In this document: in pieces, positions 1-9,686 of the stretch
Layout: each line of letters begins with the position of its first letter
Position numbering within the stretch: position 1 is the first letter of the stretch
IMG/VR virus record: IMGVR_UViG_3300028859_000013
Coordinates: 47,324 to 111,323 of that record
Length of the DNA stretch: 64,000 nt
Direction: 5' to 3' (one strand)
From: a virus
Translations under genes and position numbers: made by a program
The notes under the pieces: model-generated
Seen by the model: the letters and a program-made list of their open reading frames with translations, nothing else
Told to the model about the DNA's origin: nothing
The model's database searches: none

Positions 1-44
1 AAAAGTCAACGTTTTTAGCTCACTTAACATCATGTAATTTATAT

Positions 45-518
45 CTAAGATTCTGTTATTTTATTTAATTTATTTCTTCTTGTTCTTTTTATATTTTCTT
101 CGAATCTAAGCTCGTAAATTGGTAGGTGTTTATCTATGAAATTTTTATATTGAACATCAACATAAATAATATCTTCTGCATTTATTATTGTACCCTTATA
201 TCTATGCGATAATAATTCAACAGCATCTCCAATTATAGGTTTGTATATTATACGATTTTTCTCCAAATAATTAAATGGATTGAAATAATTTGCAAAATTA
301 ATAAATTCTTCATCTGTAACTCTTATGCTTTGTTTAAGTTCACTATCACTTTTATGATAACCTTTTATTATTTTTTCAAATTTTATTCCAAAAAAATAGC
401 ATGTATTAAATATTATATCATCAGTAAATATTGGTTTGTTATATTTGTCATATCCTACCAAATATGAATCTGGCTCAATTGAAGTATATTTCATTTTTCT
501 GTCTGTGTATGTTTTCAT
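45..518 (-). CDS. Hypothetical protein with SH3-like stretch
   Basis: A 157-residue protein that I cannot assign to a family. Near residues 95-125 it has a pattern (IGDAVELL, then KGTIINAEDI, then VDVQY) like the SH3-like barrels of the small proteins at 7-8.5 kb. It starts MKTYTDRK, with a second possible ATG at residue 9. There is no signal peptide or membrane segment. It is transcribed away from the sheath gene, and the 226 bases between them hold no other gene. Confidence 0.6.
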   Translation of the reverse strand: MKTYTDRKMKYTSIEPDSYLVGYDKYNKPIFTDDIIFNTCYFFGIKFEKIIKGYHKSDSELKQSIRVTDEEFINFANYFNPFNYLEKNRIIYKPIIGDAVELLSHRYKGTIINAEDIIYVDVQYKNFIDKHLPIYELRFEENIKRTRRNKLNKITES

Positions 519-744
519 ATTTCATTAAACTTATTGTTATACAACATAAATGTTTTTTATTGTTTGTTTATATAAAGGTAATAAAAAAATTGGATAAAAA
601 AAATAATATCATGTTTTATTTTGCATCTTTTTTAGCTATTTTTCAAAAAAACTATTTAATATATATCGTACGTAAAAAGTAAATATCAACAAATAGTTTT
701 TTTATAAAAATATTTAATATATACATAAAAATAATTTTTAAATT

Positions 745-3700
745 ATGCCAATAAAAGACGCAGATTTCGGAAAATACAAAAGACCAGGTATTTTCTTTGA
801 GGAAATTGACCAGAGTATTGTTCAACTTCCAGTACAAAATGTTTTAATAAATTTAGTTCCTGGTTTTTCAAAAAAAGGTCCTTTTAATACTCCACTTTAT
901 GTTACAAATCCTACAGATTTTAGTACAATATTTGGAGATGATGATACTAGATTAGAAAATAAGGGATCATTTTTTCATAAAACAGTTAAACAAATGCTAA
1001 AAAGCGGTCCTGTTTGGGCGTTAAATCTTTTAGCAACAGATCCAAATAGAGATAAAGTGGACTGGCAATCAATAGGTGTGTCAGCAAGTGTAAAATCTCA
1101 AAATAGTAATGTTATAAGATCTGCTTATGAATCATTTTATAATAGACAAGCTTTCTGGGAAAGAGATACTGATTCATTTTTAAATGTTGTACAAGCAAAT
1201 AATTATGGTGTTCAAGATACTGATAGACTTTTTCATATAACAAACATGGGATATACAGATATTAGTATATTTATGTTTAAATCATCTATAACTGGTTTCG
1301 ATGTTACAGCAGAATCATGGTACGGTGATAGAACAAAAGTACCATCATATCTTGATTATAGAGATTGGATTTCAGATTATTTAGTAACTATCATTGTAGT
1401 AGCTGGTGATTGGTCAGATTATAAAACATTATCTAATGATACTACATATGGTAAGTATTTTGATAAAAATGGATTAATTAAAAATAACGTATCTTCATTT
1501 CTTAATGAAAGTACTGTATCTGTTCTTGCAAATTATGATTGTTCTTTAATTCCATATTTTAAAGATTTGAATAATAGAGATATGTACATTAAAAATATTA
1601 TAAATAATGATACAGATAAAACTGGTTTATTCTGTACATATAATGAAGATGTATTACTTGAAGCTGATTTTAGAGTAAGTAGTTTGGATATTATAGGTGG
1701 AACAATTGTTGGAGAAGATGTTAGTAGTATTAATTTTATGTCATATAATACAATTCTTAATGAACAAATATCATATTCTCAAACATATTTGGATTCAACT
1801 AATAATGTTATTACTAATAATTATGATAGTTATAATCAAGATTTTGTGTCAAATAATGTAGATGTTAGATCAGGTGCATATGTGAATGGAAATATATTTG
1901 GTGTTAGTTGTAATACAACATCATTAACAGGAACAACAGGAACAACTTTATTAACAACGTTTACTATTGATCCTAACGCATATTATGTATTAAATGGAGT
2001 ACTTATTACTGGTAATACATTTGTTGTTAATGCATCAGATGGTGTTTCATATCCAAATGGATCAAGATATGATGTTCTTTATCTTACTAATGATAATACT
2101 ATTAACGTGCTAAAAGGAACAGAATCTAATTCTAATACAGGAGCAATTTTACCAGATTATTTATATAGTTTAGATAGTACTATAATTTTAGGATATGTGT
2201 ATATATTAAATTCTGGATTAACTGCAACATTAACATATAATTCTATATCTGTAGGAACTAATGGTTATATTGCTCTTGGAACTACAACAGGATATGAATC
2301 AGTAATTACTGATGGTTTTGATACACAAAATTATATGAATATTCAATTTAATGGCACATCTGGTCAAACAGGAATTTATAATGATTATAATTATCTTAGA
2401 TTAGCTCAATGTTTTTATGAAATATATGAAAATATTACTGCAAAGAGCGTTTTTATTCATCAAACAAGTGGTGATTTTATTGGTGGAGATAAAGATCCTG
2501 TTGTTTCAGTTTTAGCAACTGAGGCTACTTCATTACAAAATGCGAATATTAAAATTTATATTGATAGTGATTCTCCTGCTTTATGTCATTCAGGTAATAC
2601 ATTTTTATTATATTATGTGGACAATGAATTTTTGTTACATGAAAATTTTGTTGATACTAATACATTGGTAACTATAAATTCTGTTTTATCATCAGGAACT
2701 AATGGTATTGTAGCAACATATTCTCAATTTTATTTAGATTATTATAATGGTAATATTAATAACGATGATTATTTTTATGTTAATAATAATAGTGGATTGA
2801 CAACTAAGATATATTTGGATATGTTTATTGATCAAAATAATATATTAACTGTCAATTTTTTATCTGCAATCAATCCTCCAATAACATATAGTGTTTCACA
2901 TACAGATTGGGATAATTCTAACTATTATAATTATAGTTTAATAGTATATTCCGATAGATCTAATTGGAAACAATCAGTTCAAATCGATCAATGGTACGGT
3001 GATGATCTTACAGATTGTAGACAAATATCTATAGATAAAAATAGATATTCAGAAATAACAATAGGTAATTTTTTAACCGCTTATTATGATGAATCATATT
3101 GGACTGCACCTAATGGAGAAGGATATTTAGAAGGATCTGTTCCAAGAAAAATAACTAGAATTATAAATATTAAAAATGATCCAACAAATGTTAATAATAA
3201 ATATATTTATACAGATTCTCCTATTAAAATTGATAATTATAATTCATTAAATCCAAGTGGTACTACATCATTACAAACATTTACATATCCAGAAATTGAT
3301 GAATATGTTGATGAATATAAAGCATTGGTATTATCGCCTTTTACAGTAAATGTAGCATCTATACCAGATGGTACTGATATTAGACAAAATTCAATATTGG
3401 ATATTATTGATATTGATACAAATCTTGGAAAGGCTCTGGCAGATAAAAATAAAATATCATGGAGATATCTTGTAGATTCATTTGGATTAGGATTGACTCC
3501 AATGGACGGATATGGATCAAAACAACAACTTGCTAATGTTTGTGGATTGAAACTTAATTGCTTAGGATTTATAAGTATGCCATCAGCTAAAATATTTAAA
3601 AATTCAACTAATCCATCATTTATAAATGACGATTATACTTTAAATATTCAATATGTTGCTGCTGGAGCAGATGATAGTAAAAATCCAGATTATTATTATC

Positions 3701-4410
3701 AATTTGCTCAACCTTATACAGACGCTGTAGATAATGTTTCTGTTGATGGTAGAAGTTGTGTTGGTTATTTCTTCCCATATATAAGAATATATGATAATGG
3801 TGTACCAAAATGGGTTCCGCCTGCATCTTACGCAGCAACAACTTATATGCAAAAGTTTGTATCTAATACAGCAGGTATGGTGCCTTGGACAATATGCGCT
3901 GGTATTACTAATGGTAGAGTTCAAACTATAACTAAAACTGAAATGGACTTTAATGATACTGATCTTGATTATTTACATGGCATGAATGCAAATCCTATTG
4001 TATATAAATTAAATAATGGATATTGTATTAATGACGATGCATCAGCACAAGTATTTCCATACTCATCTCTTAGCTTCTTACATTCAAGAGAAGTTCTTAT
4101 TGAACTTGAAAATAGAATGTACGATATGCTATTAAAATATCAATGGCAATTTAATACTGCAGAAATTCGTTCCGAAATCAAATACAATGCTAATAAAATC
4201 TGTAAAGATATGTTGGATAACAACGCATTATATGACTTTTGGAATGTTTGTGATGAAAGTAATAATACTGATTATGTTATAGATTTACAGATGGGCGTAA
4301 TTGACACGTATGTAGAGTTGATAAAAGGAATGGGTATTATTGTTAATAATATTACAATAATGAAGAAAGGTGATATACAATCTATGGGATTTTCATCAGT
4401 TGGTAGCTAA
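745..4410 (+). CDS. Tail sheath protein, gp18-like, enlarged
   Basis: Contractile tail sheath subunit, which polymerises around the tail tube and contracts at injection. The N-terminus (residues 1-110, KYKRPGIFFEEID and then FSKKGPFNTPLYV) and the C-terminal 250 residues (VDSFGLGLTPMDGYG; the ending IIVNNITIMKKGDI) follow the T4 gp18 pattern. At 1221 residues it is almost twice T4 gp18 (659 as I recall). The extra length lies roughly at residues 330-850, rich in N, T, S, G and Y, as expected for surface-exposed insert domains. It stands alone with its own terminator just downstream. The assignment is by recognition of conserved segments. Confidence 0.93.
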   Translation: MPIKDADFGKYKRPGIFFEEIDQSIVQLPVQNVLINLVPGFSKKGPFNTPLYVTNPTDFSTIFGDDDTRLENKGSFFHKTVKQMLKSGPVWALNLLATDPNRDKVDWQSIGVSASVKSQNSNVIRSAYESFYNRQAFWERDTDSFLNVVQANNYGVQDTDRLFHITNMGYTDISIFMFKSSITGFDVTAESWYGDRTKVPSYLDYRDWISDYLVTIIVVAGDWSDYKTLSNDTTYGKYFDKNGLIKNNVSSFLNESTVSVLANYDCSLIPYFKDLNNRDMYIKNIINNDTDKTGLFCTYNEDVLLEADFRVSSLDIIGGTIVGEDVSSINFMSYNTILNEQISYSQTYLDSTNNVITNNYDSYNQDFVSNNVDVRSGAYVNGNIFGVSCNTTSLTGTTGTTLLTTFTIDPNAYYVLNGVLITGNTFVVNASDGVSYPNGSRYDVLYLTNDNTINVLKGTESNSNTGAILPDYLYSLDSTIILGYVYILNSGLTATLTYNSISVGTNGYIALGTTTGYESVITDGFDTQNYMNIQFNGTSGQTGIYNDYNYLRLAQCFYEIYENITAKSVFIHQTSGDFIGGDKDPVVSVLATEATSLQNANIKIYIDSDSPALCHSGNTFLLYYVDNEFLLHENFVDTNTLVTINSVLSSGTNGIVATYSQFYLDYYNGNINNDDYFYVNNNSGLTTKIYLDMFIDQNNILTVNFLSAINPPITYSVSHTDWDNSNYYNYSLIVYSDRSNWKQSVQIDQWYGDDLTDCRQISIDKNRYSEITIGNFLTAYYDESYWTAPNGEGYLEGSVPRKITRIINIKNDPTNVNNKYIYTDSPIKIDNYNSLNPSGTTSLQTFTYPEIDEYVDEYKALVLSPFTVNVASIPDGTDIRQNSILDIIDIDTNLGKALADKNKISWRYLVDSFGLGLTPMDGYGSKQQLANVCGLKLNCLGFISMPSAKIFKNSTNPSFINDDYTLNIQYVAAGADDSKNPDYYYQFAQPYTDAVDNVSVDGRSCVGYFFPYIRIYDNGVPKWVPPASYAATTYMQKFVSNTAGMVPWTICAGITNGRVQTITKTEMDFNDTDLDYLHGMNANPIVYKLNNGYCINDDASAQVFPYSSLSFLHSREVLIELENRMYDMLLKYQWQFNTAEIRSEIKYNANKICKDMLDNNALYDFWNVCDESNNTDYVIDLQMGVIDTYVELIKGMGIIVNNITIMKKGDIQSMGFSSVGS

Positions 4411-4430
4411 TTAATTATAAATAATAATGA

Positions 4431-4466
4431 AAAAAAGAGAAATAATTTAATTATTTCTCTTTTTTT
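4431..4466 (+). terminator. Rho-independent terminator after sheath gene
   Basis: An almost uninterrupted inverted repeat (AAAAAAGAGAAATAATT and its complement) ends in a T run directly after the sheath stop codon. Confidence 0.8.
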
Positions 4467-4523
4467 ATAAACTTTATATTAAAATATTTATATATAGGAG
4501 AAATAGAAACATATATAAAGTTT

Positions 4524-6278
4524 ATGAATAAAGAAGAAAATATAGAAAAAATAAAAAAAGAAAATGGTACATCAGGAAAAATGTATAATGAGAAATACAT
4601 TAAAAATAATTATCCTGAAATTTTTAAAGATGTTATAGAATTTTGTAGTAGTGATAAATTGATAGATTTACCTTTTAAAGAAAAAATTTATCATTATGTT
4701 AATGATTTAAAAGAAATTTTATATTGTTCAAATCCAAATTGTAATAATATAGTTAAGTTTAAGAATTCAACGATAGGATATCATAAACATTGCTCTAAAG
4801 GTTGTACGAGTAAAGATCCGAATATTAAACAACAAAAAGAAGATAATTCATATATAAAATATGGAACTAAAGCACCAGGAATGAATAATGATATTAAAGA
4901 AAAAATGATAAAAACCAATCAGGAAAGATATGGCGGTAATAGTCCTATGCAAAATATTGAAATACAAGAAAAATCTAAAAAAACATTATTTAAAAATTAT
5001 GGTGTATATAATTTAAACGATTCAGAAGAAATTGTAAAAAGAAGAATCGAATCATTTAAAAAAAGTAATTATAAAGAAAATTATACTAATACTATGATGT
5101 CCCGTTATGGAGTAAAATATACATTTCAAAATGAAGATTTTTATAAAAAATCTAAAGAAACATTATTTAAAAATTATGGAGTATTTAATCCTTATGAAAA
5201 TAAAGAGATATTAGACAGAGCACAAAAGAAAAGAAAAAATACTATTAAAAATAATAAAATATTGAATCAAGATAATAATATAATTGATGTTGATTATGAT
5301 ACAAGAGAATATTTGATGAATTGTGATGTTGGAAAAAATCATACATTTAAAATTAGTTTTGAATTATATAAATCTAGAAAGCAATTTGCTAATTATAAAT
5401 GTACTGAATGCTTTCCAGAACATTTCAATCAAACTTCAATGAGTGAATTCGAATTATTAAATTTTATACAAAAACATTATAAAGACGAAATAGTAGTTAA
5501 TAGCAAAAAAATTATTTATCCTTTTGAATTAGATATTTATTTACCAGAAATAAATATTGCATTTGAATTTAATGGTATTTATTGGCATGATGAACAGCAC
5601 AAATCAAGTGATTATCATTTAAAAAAGACTGAATTATGTGACGAAAATGGTATTAAATTAATTCATATATGGGAAGATGATTGGATGTATAAAAATGATA
5701 TAGTAAAATCAAATATTTTAAATATTTTAAGTATAAAAACAAATATTATAGATGTAAATGATTGTGATATAAAAGAAATAACTAATAGTGAAGTTATTAA
5801 AGATTTTTTAGAAAAAAATCATATTCAAGGATTTATAGATTCACAAATTAAAATAGGATTATATCATAATAATGAATTAATTAGTTTAATGAATTTTGAA
5901 AATAATATTGAATCATATGAATTATTAAGATTTTGTAATAAGTTAAATACTAATATTATTGGCGGATATGATAAATTATTCAAATATTTTGTTATAAATT
6001 ATGAACCAACGGAAATTATAGCATATTTTGATAGAAGTTGGAGTTATGATAAAATATATGAAAATTTAGGATTTGAATTAGTACATAAATCTCAATCTAA
6101 TTATTCTTATGTTATTGATGGTATTCGTAAAAATAGATTTAATTTTGGCAAATCTATTTTAATAAAAGAAGGATATTCAAGTGAAAAAACTGAAAGTGAG
6201 ATTATGTTAGAAAGAAAAATTTATAGAATTTATGATTCTGGACAATTAAAATTTATATGGAAAGATAAACAAATTTGA
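4524..6278 (+). CDS. Putative homing endonuclease, Vsr/PD-(D/E)xK-like
   Basis: Free-standing endonuclease of a type common in large phages. Residues 70-95 hold a Cys/His cluster (CSNPNCNN, then HCSKGC) that may bind zinc. Residues 105-250 hold repeated units built on RYG or NYG (KYGTKAPG, RYGGNSPM, NYGVYN), probably DNA-binding. The nuclease core at 330-400 shows YPFELDIYLPE, FEFNGIYWH and LIHIWEDDW. A C-terminal domain (415-580) is shared with the protein encoded at 62159-63796, its paralogue here. It lies between two structural or accessory genes without disrupting either. The family call is from motif memory, and the exact nuclease fold is inferred. Confidence 0.75.
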   Translation: MNKEENIEKIKKENGTSGKMYNEKYIKNNYPEIFKDVIEFCSSDKLIDLPFKEKIYHYVNDLKEILYCSNPNCNNIVKFKNSTIGYHKHCSKGCTSKDPNIKQQKEDNSYIKYGTKAPGMNNDIKEKMIKTNQERYGGNSPMQNIEIQEKSKKTLFKNYGVYNLNDSEEIVKRRIESFKKSNYKENYTNTMMSRYGVKYTFQNEDFYKKSKETLFKNYGVFNPYENKEILDRAQKKRKNTIKNNKILNQDNNIIDVDYDTREYLMNCDVGKNHTFKISFELYKSRKQFANYKCTECFPEHFNQTSMSEFELLNFIQKHYKDEIVVNSKKIIYPFELDIYLPEINIAFEFNGIYWHDEQHKSSDYHLKKTELCDENGIKLIHIWEDDWMYKNDIVKSNILNILSIKTNIIDVNDCDIKEITNSEVIKDFLEKNHIQGFIDSQIKIGLYHNNELISLMNFENNIESYELLRFCNKLNTNIIGGYDKLFKYFVINYEPTEIIAYFDRSWSYDKIYENLGFELVHKSQSNYSYVIDGIRKNRFNFGKSILIKEGYSSEKTESEIMLERKIYRIYDSGQLKFIWKDKQI

Positions 6279-6305
6279 AAATATATAATATATAAATAAA
6301 AAATT

Positions 6306-6491
6306 ATGATAGAACAAAAACAGAAGGATGATTTAAAAAACCAACTTTTAGATATGACTGAATTGAGTAAGAATTTACAAGAACCAGTATCTGAAGAAGA
6401 ACAAAAGTCTTTAGATGATATTATGAATCAAATTCAAGAAGCTAGAGATTTTTTAGATGAATGTATTAAAAATAATAAAAAGGAGAAATGA
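6306..6491 (+). CDS. Small acidic helical protein
   Basis: A 61-residue, charged, probably all-helical protein rich in E, D, K and Q. I do not recognise it. It follows the endonuclease by 28 bases and ends in a bidirectional terminator. An AGGAG lies at its own 3' end rather than upstream, so it has no clear ribosome site, like most genes here. Confidence 0.5.
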   Translation: MIEQKQKDDLKNQLLDMTELSKNLQEPVSEEEQKSLDDIMNQIQEARDFLDECIKNNKKEK

Positions 6492-6493
6492 AT

Positions 6494-6528
6494 AAAAAAG
6501 AGAAATGATTAAATCATTTCTCTTTTTT
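6494..6528. terminator. Bidirectional terminator between convergent genes
   Basis: AAAAAAGAGAAATGATT and its complement form a hairpin flanked by A and T runs. It serves the forward gene ending at 6491 and the reverse gene ending at 6527. Confidence 0.8.
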
Positions 6529-6928
6529 ATATGTTAAATTTTTTAGTGCTTTTTGCTAATTCTAATTCAGTTTCTAACTTGCCTTTTTTATGATTATATA
6601 AAGTGAATGATTGAGTTTTATTTATTTTCCGATCTGTCAACTCATACCATTTATTATTCATTTTTACTAATATATCAGATTCATAAGTACTTGATAGTTC
6701 ATCTACTAATTTAATATCTTCACACCTCCCAGTTATACTTTTATTTATAGTTAAATAATTAAAATCATACTTATAAATTTTAAAGCATTGAAATGTTATC
6801 ATATGATTTAATATCATTTCAGAAATTAAATCAAAAAAATCAATATTATATGTTATGCAGTCATTCATTAAATTCATGATTGATATTTCTGTGTTGCGTA
6901 AATCTTCAAAGGTTTTTATATATTTCAT
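6527..6928 (-). CDS. Leader-B small protein with KFNI end
   Basis: A 133-residue protein of unknown function. It opens with MKYIKTFEDL, the type B leader seen on many proteins here, and ends in KKFNI. It contains a hydrophobic patch around residues 25-50 but no clear transmembrane helix. It is divergent from the KFNI-ending run beginning at 6974, and the 45-base gap contains TTTATATATAA. By analogy with T4 internal proteins it may be packaged in the head; this is inference. Confidence 0.65.
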   Translation of the reverse strand: MKYIKTFEDLRNTEISIMNLMNDCITYNIDFFDLISEMILNHMITFQCFKIYKYDFNYLTINKSITGRCEDIKLVDELSSTYESDILVKMNNKWYELTDRKINKTQSFTLYNHKKGKLETELELAKSTKKFNI

Positions 6929-6973
6929 GATATTATATATTAAATTAAATATTTATTTTTTATATATAATGCT

Positions 6974-7333
6974 ATGAAGCATTTAAAAATATATGAAGCA
7001 TTTAAAGAATCTGATGTCAAAATAGGAAATTATGTAATATTAAACGTTAAATTTAAAGATTTTGGATATTCTTTATCTGATAATCAAAAAAATACTCTTG
7101 TCGAATATTTAAATAATACAATATGTGAAATTGTTAATATAACTACTAGTTATTCTGGTATCCAAGAGATAGATGTTAAATATAATAATATACCGTTTAC
7201 TCTTAATGATTGGTTCGGTGTAGGAAGAACTATTACATTAGATATTACAGATATTTTTGATATGTCAGATTCAAAAAAAGAACTAATTGATAGACATAAT
7301 TTAAGGCAAGTAGTAAATAAATTTAATATATGA
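6974..7333 (+). CDS. Leader-B SH3-like small protein, KFNI end
   Basis: 119 residues: leader MKHLKIYEAF, then an SH3-like core (VKIGNYVIL, followed by IVNITT and IDVKYNNIPF), then a tail ending NKFNI. It is the first of a tandem run of related proteins (6974-8499). Its stop overlaps the next start (ATGA), so translation is probably coupled. No catalytic residues are evident. A packaged internal protein is the best guess from the leader. Confidence 0.7.
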   Translation: MKHLKIYEAFKESDVKIGNYVILNVKFKDFGYSLSDNQKNTLVEYLNNTICEIVNITTSYSGIQEIDVKYNNIPFTLNDWFGVGRTITLDITDIFDMSDSKKELIDRHNLRQVVNKFNI

Positions 7334-7635
7334 AGTATTTAAAAATATATGAAAAATATAATAATTTGCCTATTCTTGGTGATTATGTCGTAGTTTATTG
7401 TGAATCAATGAATGAAAAATTTAACGATTTTATAAATAATAATATTGGTAAGTTAAATAATTACGGTAGAATAACAGATCTTGCTTGGGTTGAGTATTTT
7501 AATATTCCAGAAGAATTAAAAAAACATTTTGATGATGATAAATATGCTATACTTAATACAAATACTATTAAATATTTTTCTAGTGACAAAAAAAATGTAG
7601 AAGCGTATTTGAAAGCTCAAAAATTTAATATATAA
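7330..7635 (+). CDS. Leader-B SH3-like small protein, KFNI end
   Basis: 101 residues: leader MKYLKIYEKY, core PILGDYVVVY, then WVEYFNIPEEL and IKYFSSDKKN, ending QKFNI. Same architecture as its neighbours on both sides, so the run looks like gene duplication with strong divergence of the core. It overlaps the previous gene by four bases. Confidence 0.7.
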   Translation: MKYLKIYEKYNNLPILGDYVVVYCESMNEKFNDFINNNIGKLNNYGRITDLAWVEYFNIPEELKKHFDDDKYAILNTNTIKYFSSDKKNVEAYLKAQKFNI

Positions 7636-7638
7636 AAT

Positions 7639-8154
7639 ATGAAATTGAAAAGATTTAATGAAAGTGTTCATGAAGATTATGTCGAAATACTTCAAGATAA
7701 AATTAAAAATGATAAAAAAATTATTAATAGATTTGAATTTTATTTTGATAACATGAGTAATACATTTGAATGGGATTCTGATAATATTACAATATTTGCA
7801 ACTCCTTATTGGGAAGAAAATTTAAATTTACCTATTGATATTCTTATTGATGATACCGATCGTAATATTGTTTTTGAATTAAAAGAATTAACTTCACAAA
7901 AAGACGTTGATAATACTATAAATTATTATTATGAAATAATAGATTCATTAACATTAAAATTAAATAAAATATCAGAATTGAATAGTGTTATTCCTATTAT
8001 ATTAAATAAATTGAGTATTATAAAATTTGATAATATTATTATAAAATCTATTGACGATATAAAAAAATATGATATTGATGAATTAGTAAAATTATATAAT
8101 TACTTATATAAACAATATCCTGAAATATTTTTAGCTAAAAATTTTAATATATAA
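7639..8154 (+). CDS. Leader-bearing small protein, NFNI end
   Basis: 171 residues. The start MKLKRFNESV is a variant leader (K-R-F-N-E) and the end is KNFNI. The middle is not obviously SH3-like; it is rich in I, N, D and Y, with a long helical stretch around residues 75-130. It lies three bases after the previous stop, inside the tandem run. Function unknown. Confidence 0.65.
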   Translation: MKLKRFNESVHEDYVEILQDKIKNDKKIINRFEFYFDNMSNTFEWDSDNITIFATPYWEENLNLPIDILIDDTDRNIVFELKELTSQKDVDNTINYYYEIIDSLTLKLNKISELNSVIPIILNKLSIIKFDNIIIKSIDDIKKYDIDELVKLYNYLYKQYPEIFLAKNFNI

Positions 8155-8157
8155 AAA

Positions 8158-8499
8158 ATGAAATATTTAAAAAAATTTGAAAGTTTCAATTGGAATTCTT
8201 TAATAGATATTAAAATAGGAGATTATGTGATAATTGATTCTAGTAAATTGTCAAATTTTATGATTAAAAATAATGTTGATATATATAGAAATTTTTTGAA
8301 TAGTAATATAGGTAAAATTATTAATATTAGTCGTGTGCTTGATAATATTAGAGTTAAATATGAAAATATACCTGATATTATTAAAGATTATTTTGAAGAA
8401 GATAATTCTATATTTTTACATCCGTCAAAAATAAAATATTTTTCTAAAACAATAGATGACTTAAAATTGAAATTAGATACTGATAAATTTAATTTATAA
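8158..8499 (+). CDS. Leader-B SH3-like small protein, KFNL end
   Basis: 113 residues: leader MKYLKKFESF, core IKIGDYVIID, then IGKIINISRV, IRVKYENIPDI and IKYFSKTIDD, ending DKFNL. This copy shows the shared plan of the family most clearly: leader, KIGDYVI strand, a second strand pair, IPxxxxDYF, IKYFS, and the KFN(I/L) tail. Confidence 0.7.
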   Translation: MKYLKKFESFNWNSLIDIKIGDYVIIDSSKLSNFMIKNNVDIYRNFLNSNIGKIINISRVLDNIRVKYENIPDIIKDYFEEDNSIFLHPSKIKYFSKTIDDLKLKLDTDKFNL

Positions 8500-8502
8500 A
8501 AA

Positions 8503-9198
8503 ATGAAATATTTAAAAAAATTTGAAGGATTGATAAAAACTTATGATTATAATATAATCATAAAATTATTAAATAATTTACTTGTTAAATATAATGAAAA
8601 TGATAGTAATATAAGGCAATCCGCACAAGGTATTTATGCTAGATTTTCAAAAAAATTCATTAAAAAATCATATCTTGATATTTTAAATATATTGAAAGTT
8701 TGTGGTTATGTAATATCTTCATATAGTTATGATGAGAAAAAAAGAATTAATAAACAACCAGAAAATAATAATATTTTATCTGATATTTATACATATATTA
8801 ATTTTACACTTATAAAAAAGTTTGATATCGAAAATATAGATAATATAGATAATTTATATCACGTTACTGATAAAAAAAATATTAAAAATATATTAAAAAA
8901 CGGATTAATTCCAAAATCAAATAATAAAATAGAATCACATCCAGATAGAATTTATTTAATGAGTAATTTAACTGGAGCTAATCATTATTTGCGATTACTA
9001 GAAGATAAATATGGAGATTATTCTGGCGATAGGTTTATAATATTAAAAATTAATAAAAAATTAATAAATATAAAATTATATTATGACCCAATGTATCTTA
9101 GGTCAGAAAAAAACGTTGAAGTATCTGGATTTGACGCATTTTATACATATGATAATATTTCACCTGATTCTATAGAATTACTTACTATTGATTATTAA
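8503..9198 (+). CDS. Leader-B protein with ADP-ribosyltransferase-like domain
   Basis: 231 residues. After the leader MKYLKKFEGL comes a helical region to about residue 115, then a C-terminal domain with the signature of the H-Y-E type ADP-ribosyltransferase fold (Tpt1, PARP and DarT clan): LYHVTDKKNIKNILKNGLIP (histidine near residue 120), RIYLMSN, and a final SPDSIELL strand with the acidic position. Enzymes of this fold transfer ADP-ribose from NAD to protein or nucleic acid. T4 packages the ADP-ribosyltransferase Alt behind a comparable leader and injects it, so this may be a functional counterpart. Fold call from motifs; target unknown. Confidence 0.6.
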   Translation: MKYLKKFEGLIKTYDYNIIIKLLNNLLVKYNENDSNIRQSAQGIYARFSKKFIKKSYLDILNILKVCGYVISSYSYDEKKRINKQPENNNILSDIYTYINFTLIKKFDIENIDNIDNLYHVTDKKNIKNILKNGLIPKSNNKIESHPDRIYLMSNLTGANHYLRLLEDKYGDYSGDRFIILKINKKLINIKLYYDPMYLRSEKNVEVSGFDAFYTYDNISPDSIELLTIDY

Positions 9199-9239
9199 AA
9201 ATATGTCATAGTTAATAGGTGTAATCTTTTTTTAAATTT

Positions 9240-9352
9240 ACATTATAAATATCTTTAATTTTTGTATATGTTTCCTTCTATGAATTCTAATATAGAATCA
9301 TAAAAAAGTTTCATATTTATTTTTTAATGTAAACAACATTATCACCAATTTT
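9240..9352 (-). pseudogene. Remnant of a small leader/KIGD protein
   Basis: The 170 bases between the convergent genes hold only short reverse-strand coding fragments: one reading KIGDNVVYIKK (the SH3-like KIGDYV motif) followed by a stop, and one starting MKLFYDSILEF. They look like debris of a gene of the local small-protein family. Confidence 0.3.
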
Positions 9353-9368
9353 AATATTTTATGATATT

Positions 9369-9686
9369 TTATATTAACCAATTATTTTCATCAATAATCT
9401 CAATTTCTAATATTATTTCATTATCTTTTTTTAAATATATTTTATTATCGTCCCATTTCTGATAAGTATTAACATTTAGTGTAATATTATTAAATAAACC
9501 AACAGTATATATTTTTTGATCTTTATTTAAACTTGGTAATTTATATAAACTACTATCACACAAAATAGTAGCAATATTTCCATTTGTTTCTATATTATCA
9601 ACATTTTCATCAATGTGTGATATGATATCATCTTCTAATTGTTTTTGTGATAAAATACCGGTTTTTTCTGTTATTTTAATTTTCAT
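9369..9686 (-). CDS. Hypothetical protein
   Basis: 105 residues, mostly short beta-prone segments (TVGLFNNITLNV, IYLKKDNEIILEIE) with no recognised motif. Its start overlaps the end of the upstream reverse gene by 11 bases, so the two are probably translated together. No leader of type A or B is present. Confidence 0.55.
   Translation of the reverse strand: MKIKITEKTGILSQKQLEDDIISHIDENVDNIETNGNIATILCDSSLYKLPSLNKDQKIYTVGLFNNITLNVNTYQKWDDNKIYLKKDNEIILEIEIIDENNWLI

Noticed and set aside
3620-3924. Reverse-strand open frames within the sheath gene (and similar antisense frames elsewhere)
   Set aside because: They lie fully inside a well-conserved gene on the other strand, have odd composition and no start context, so they are chance frames.
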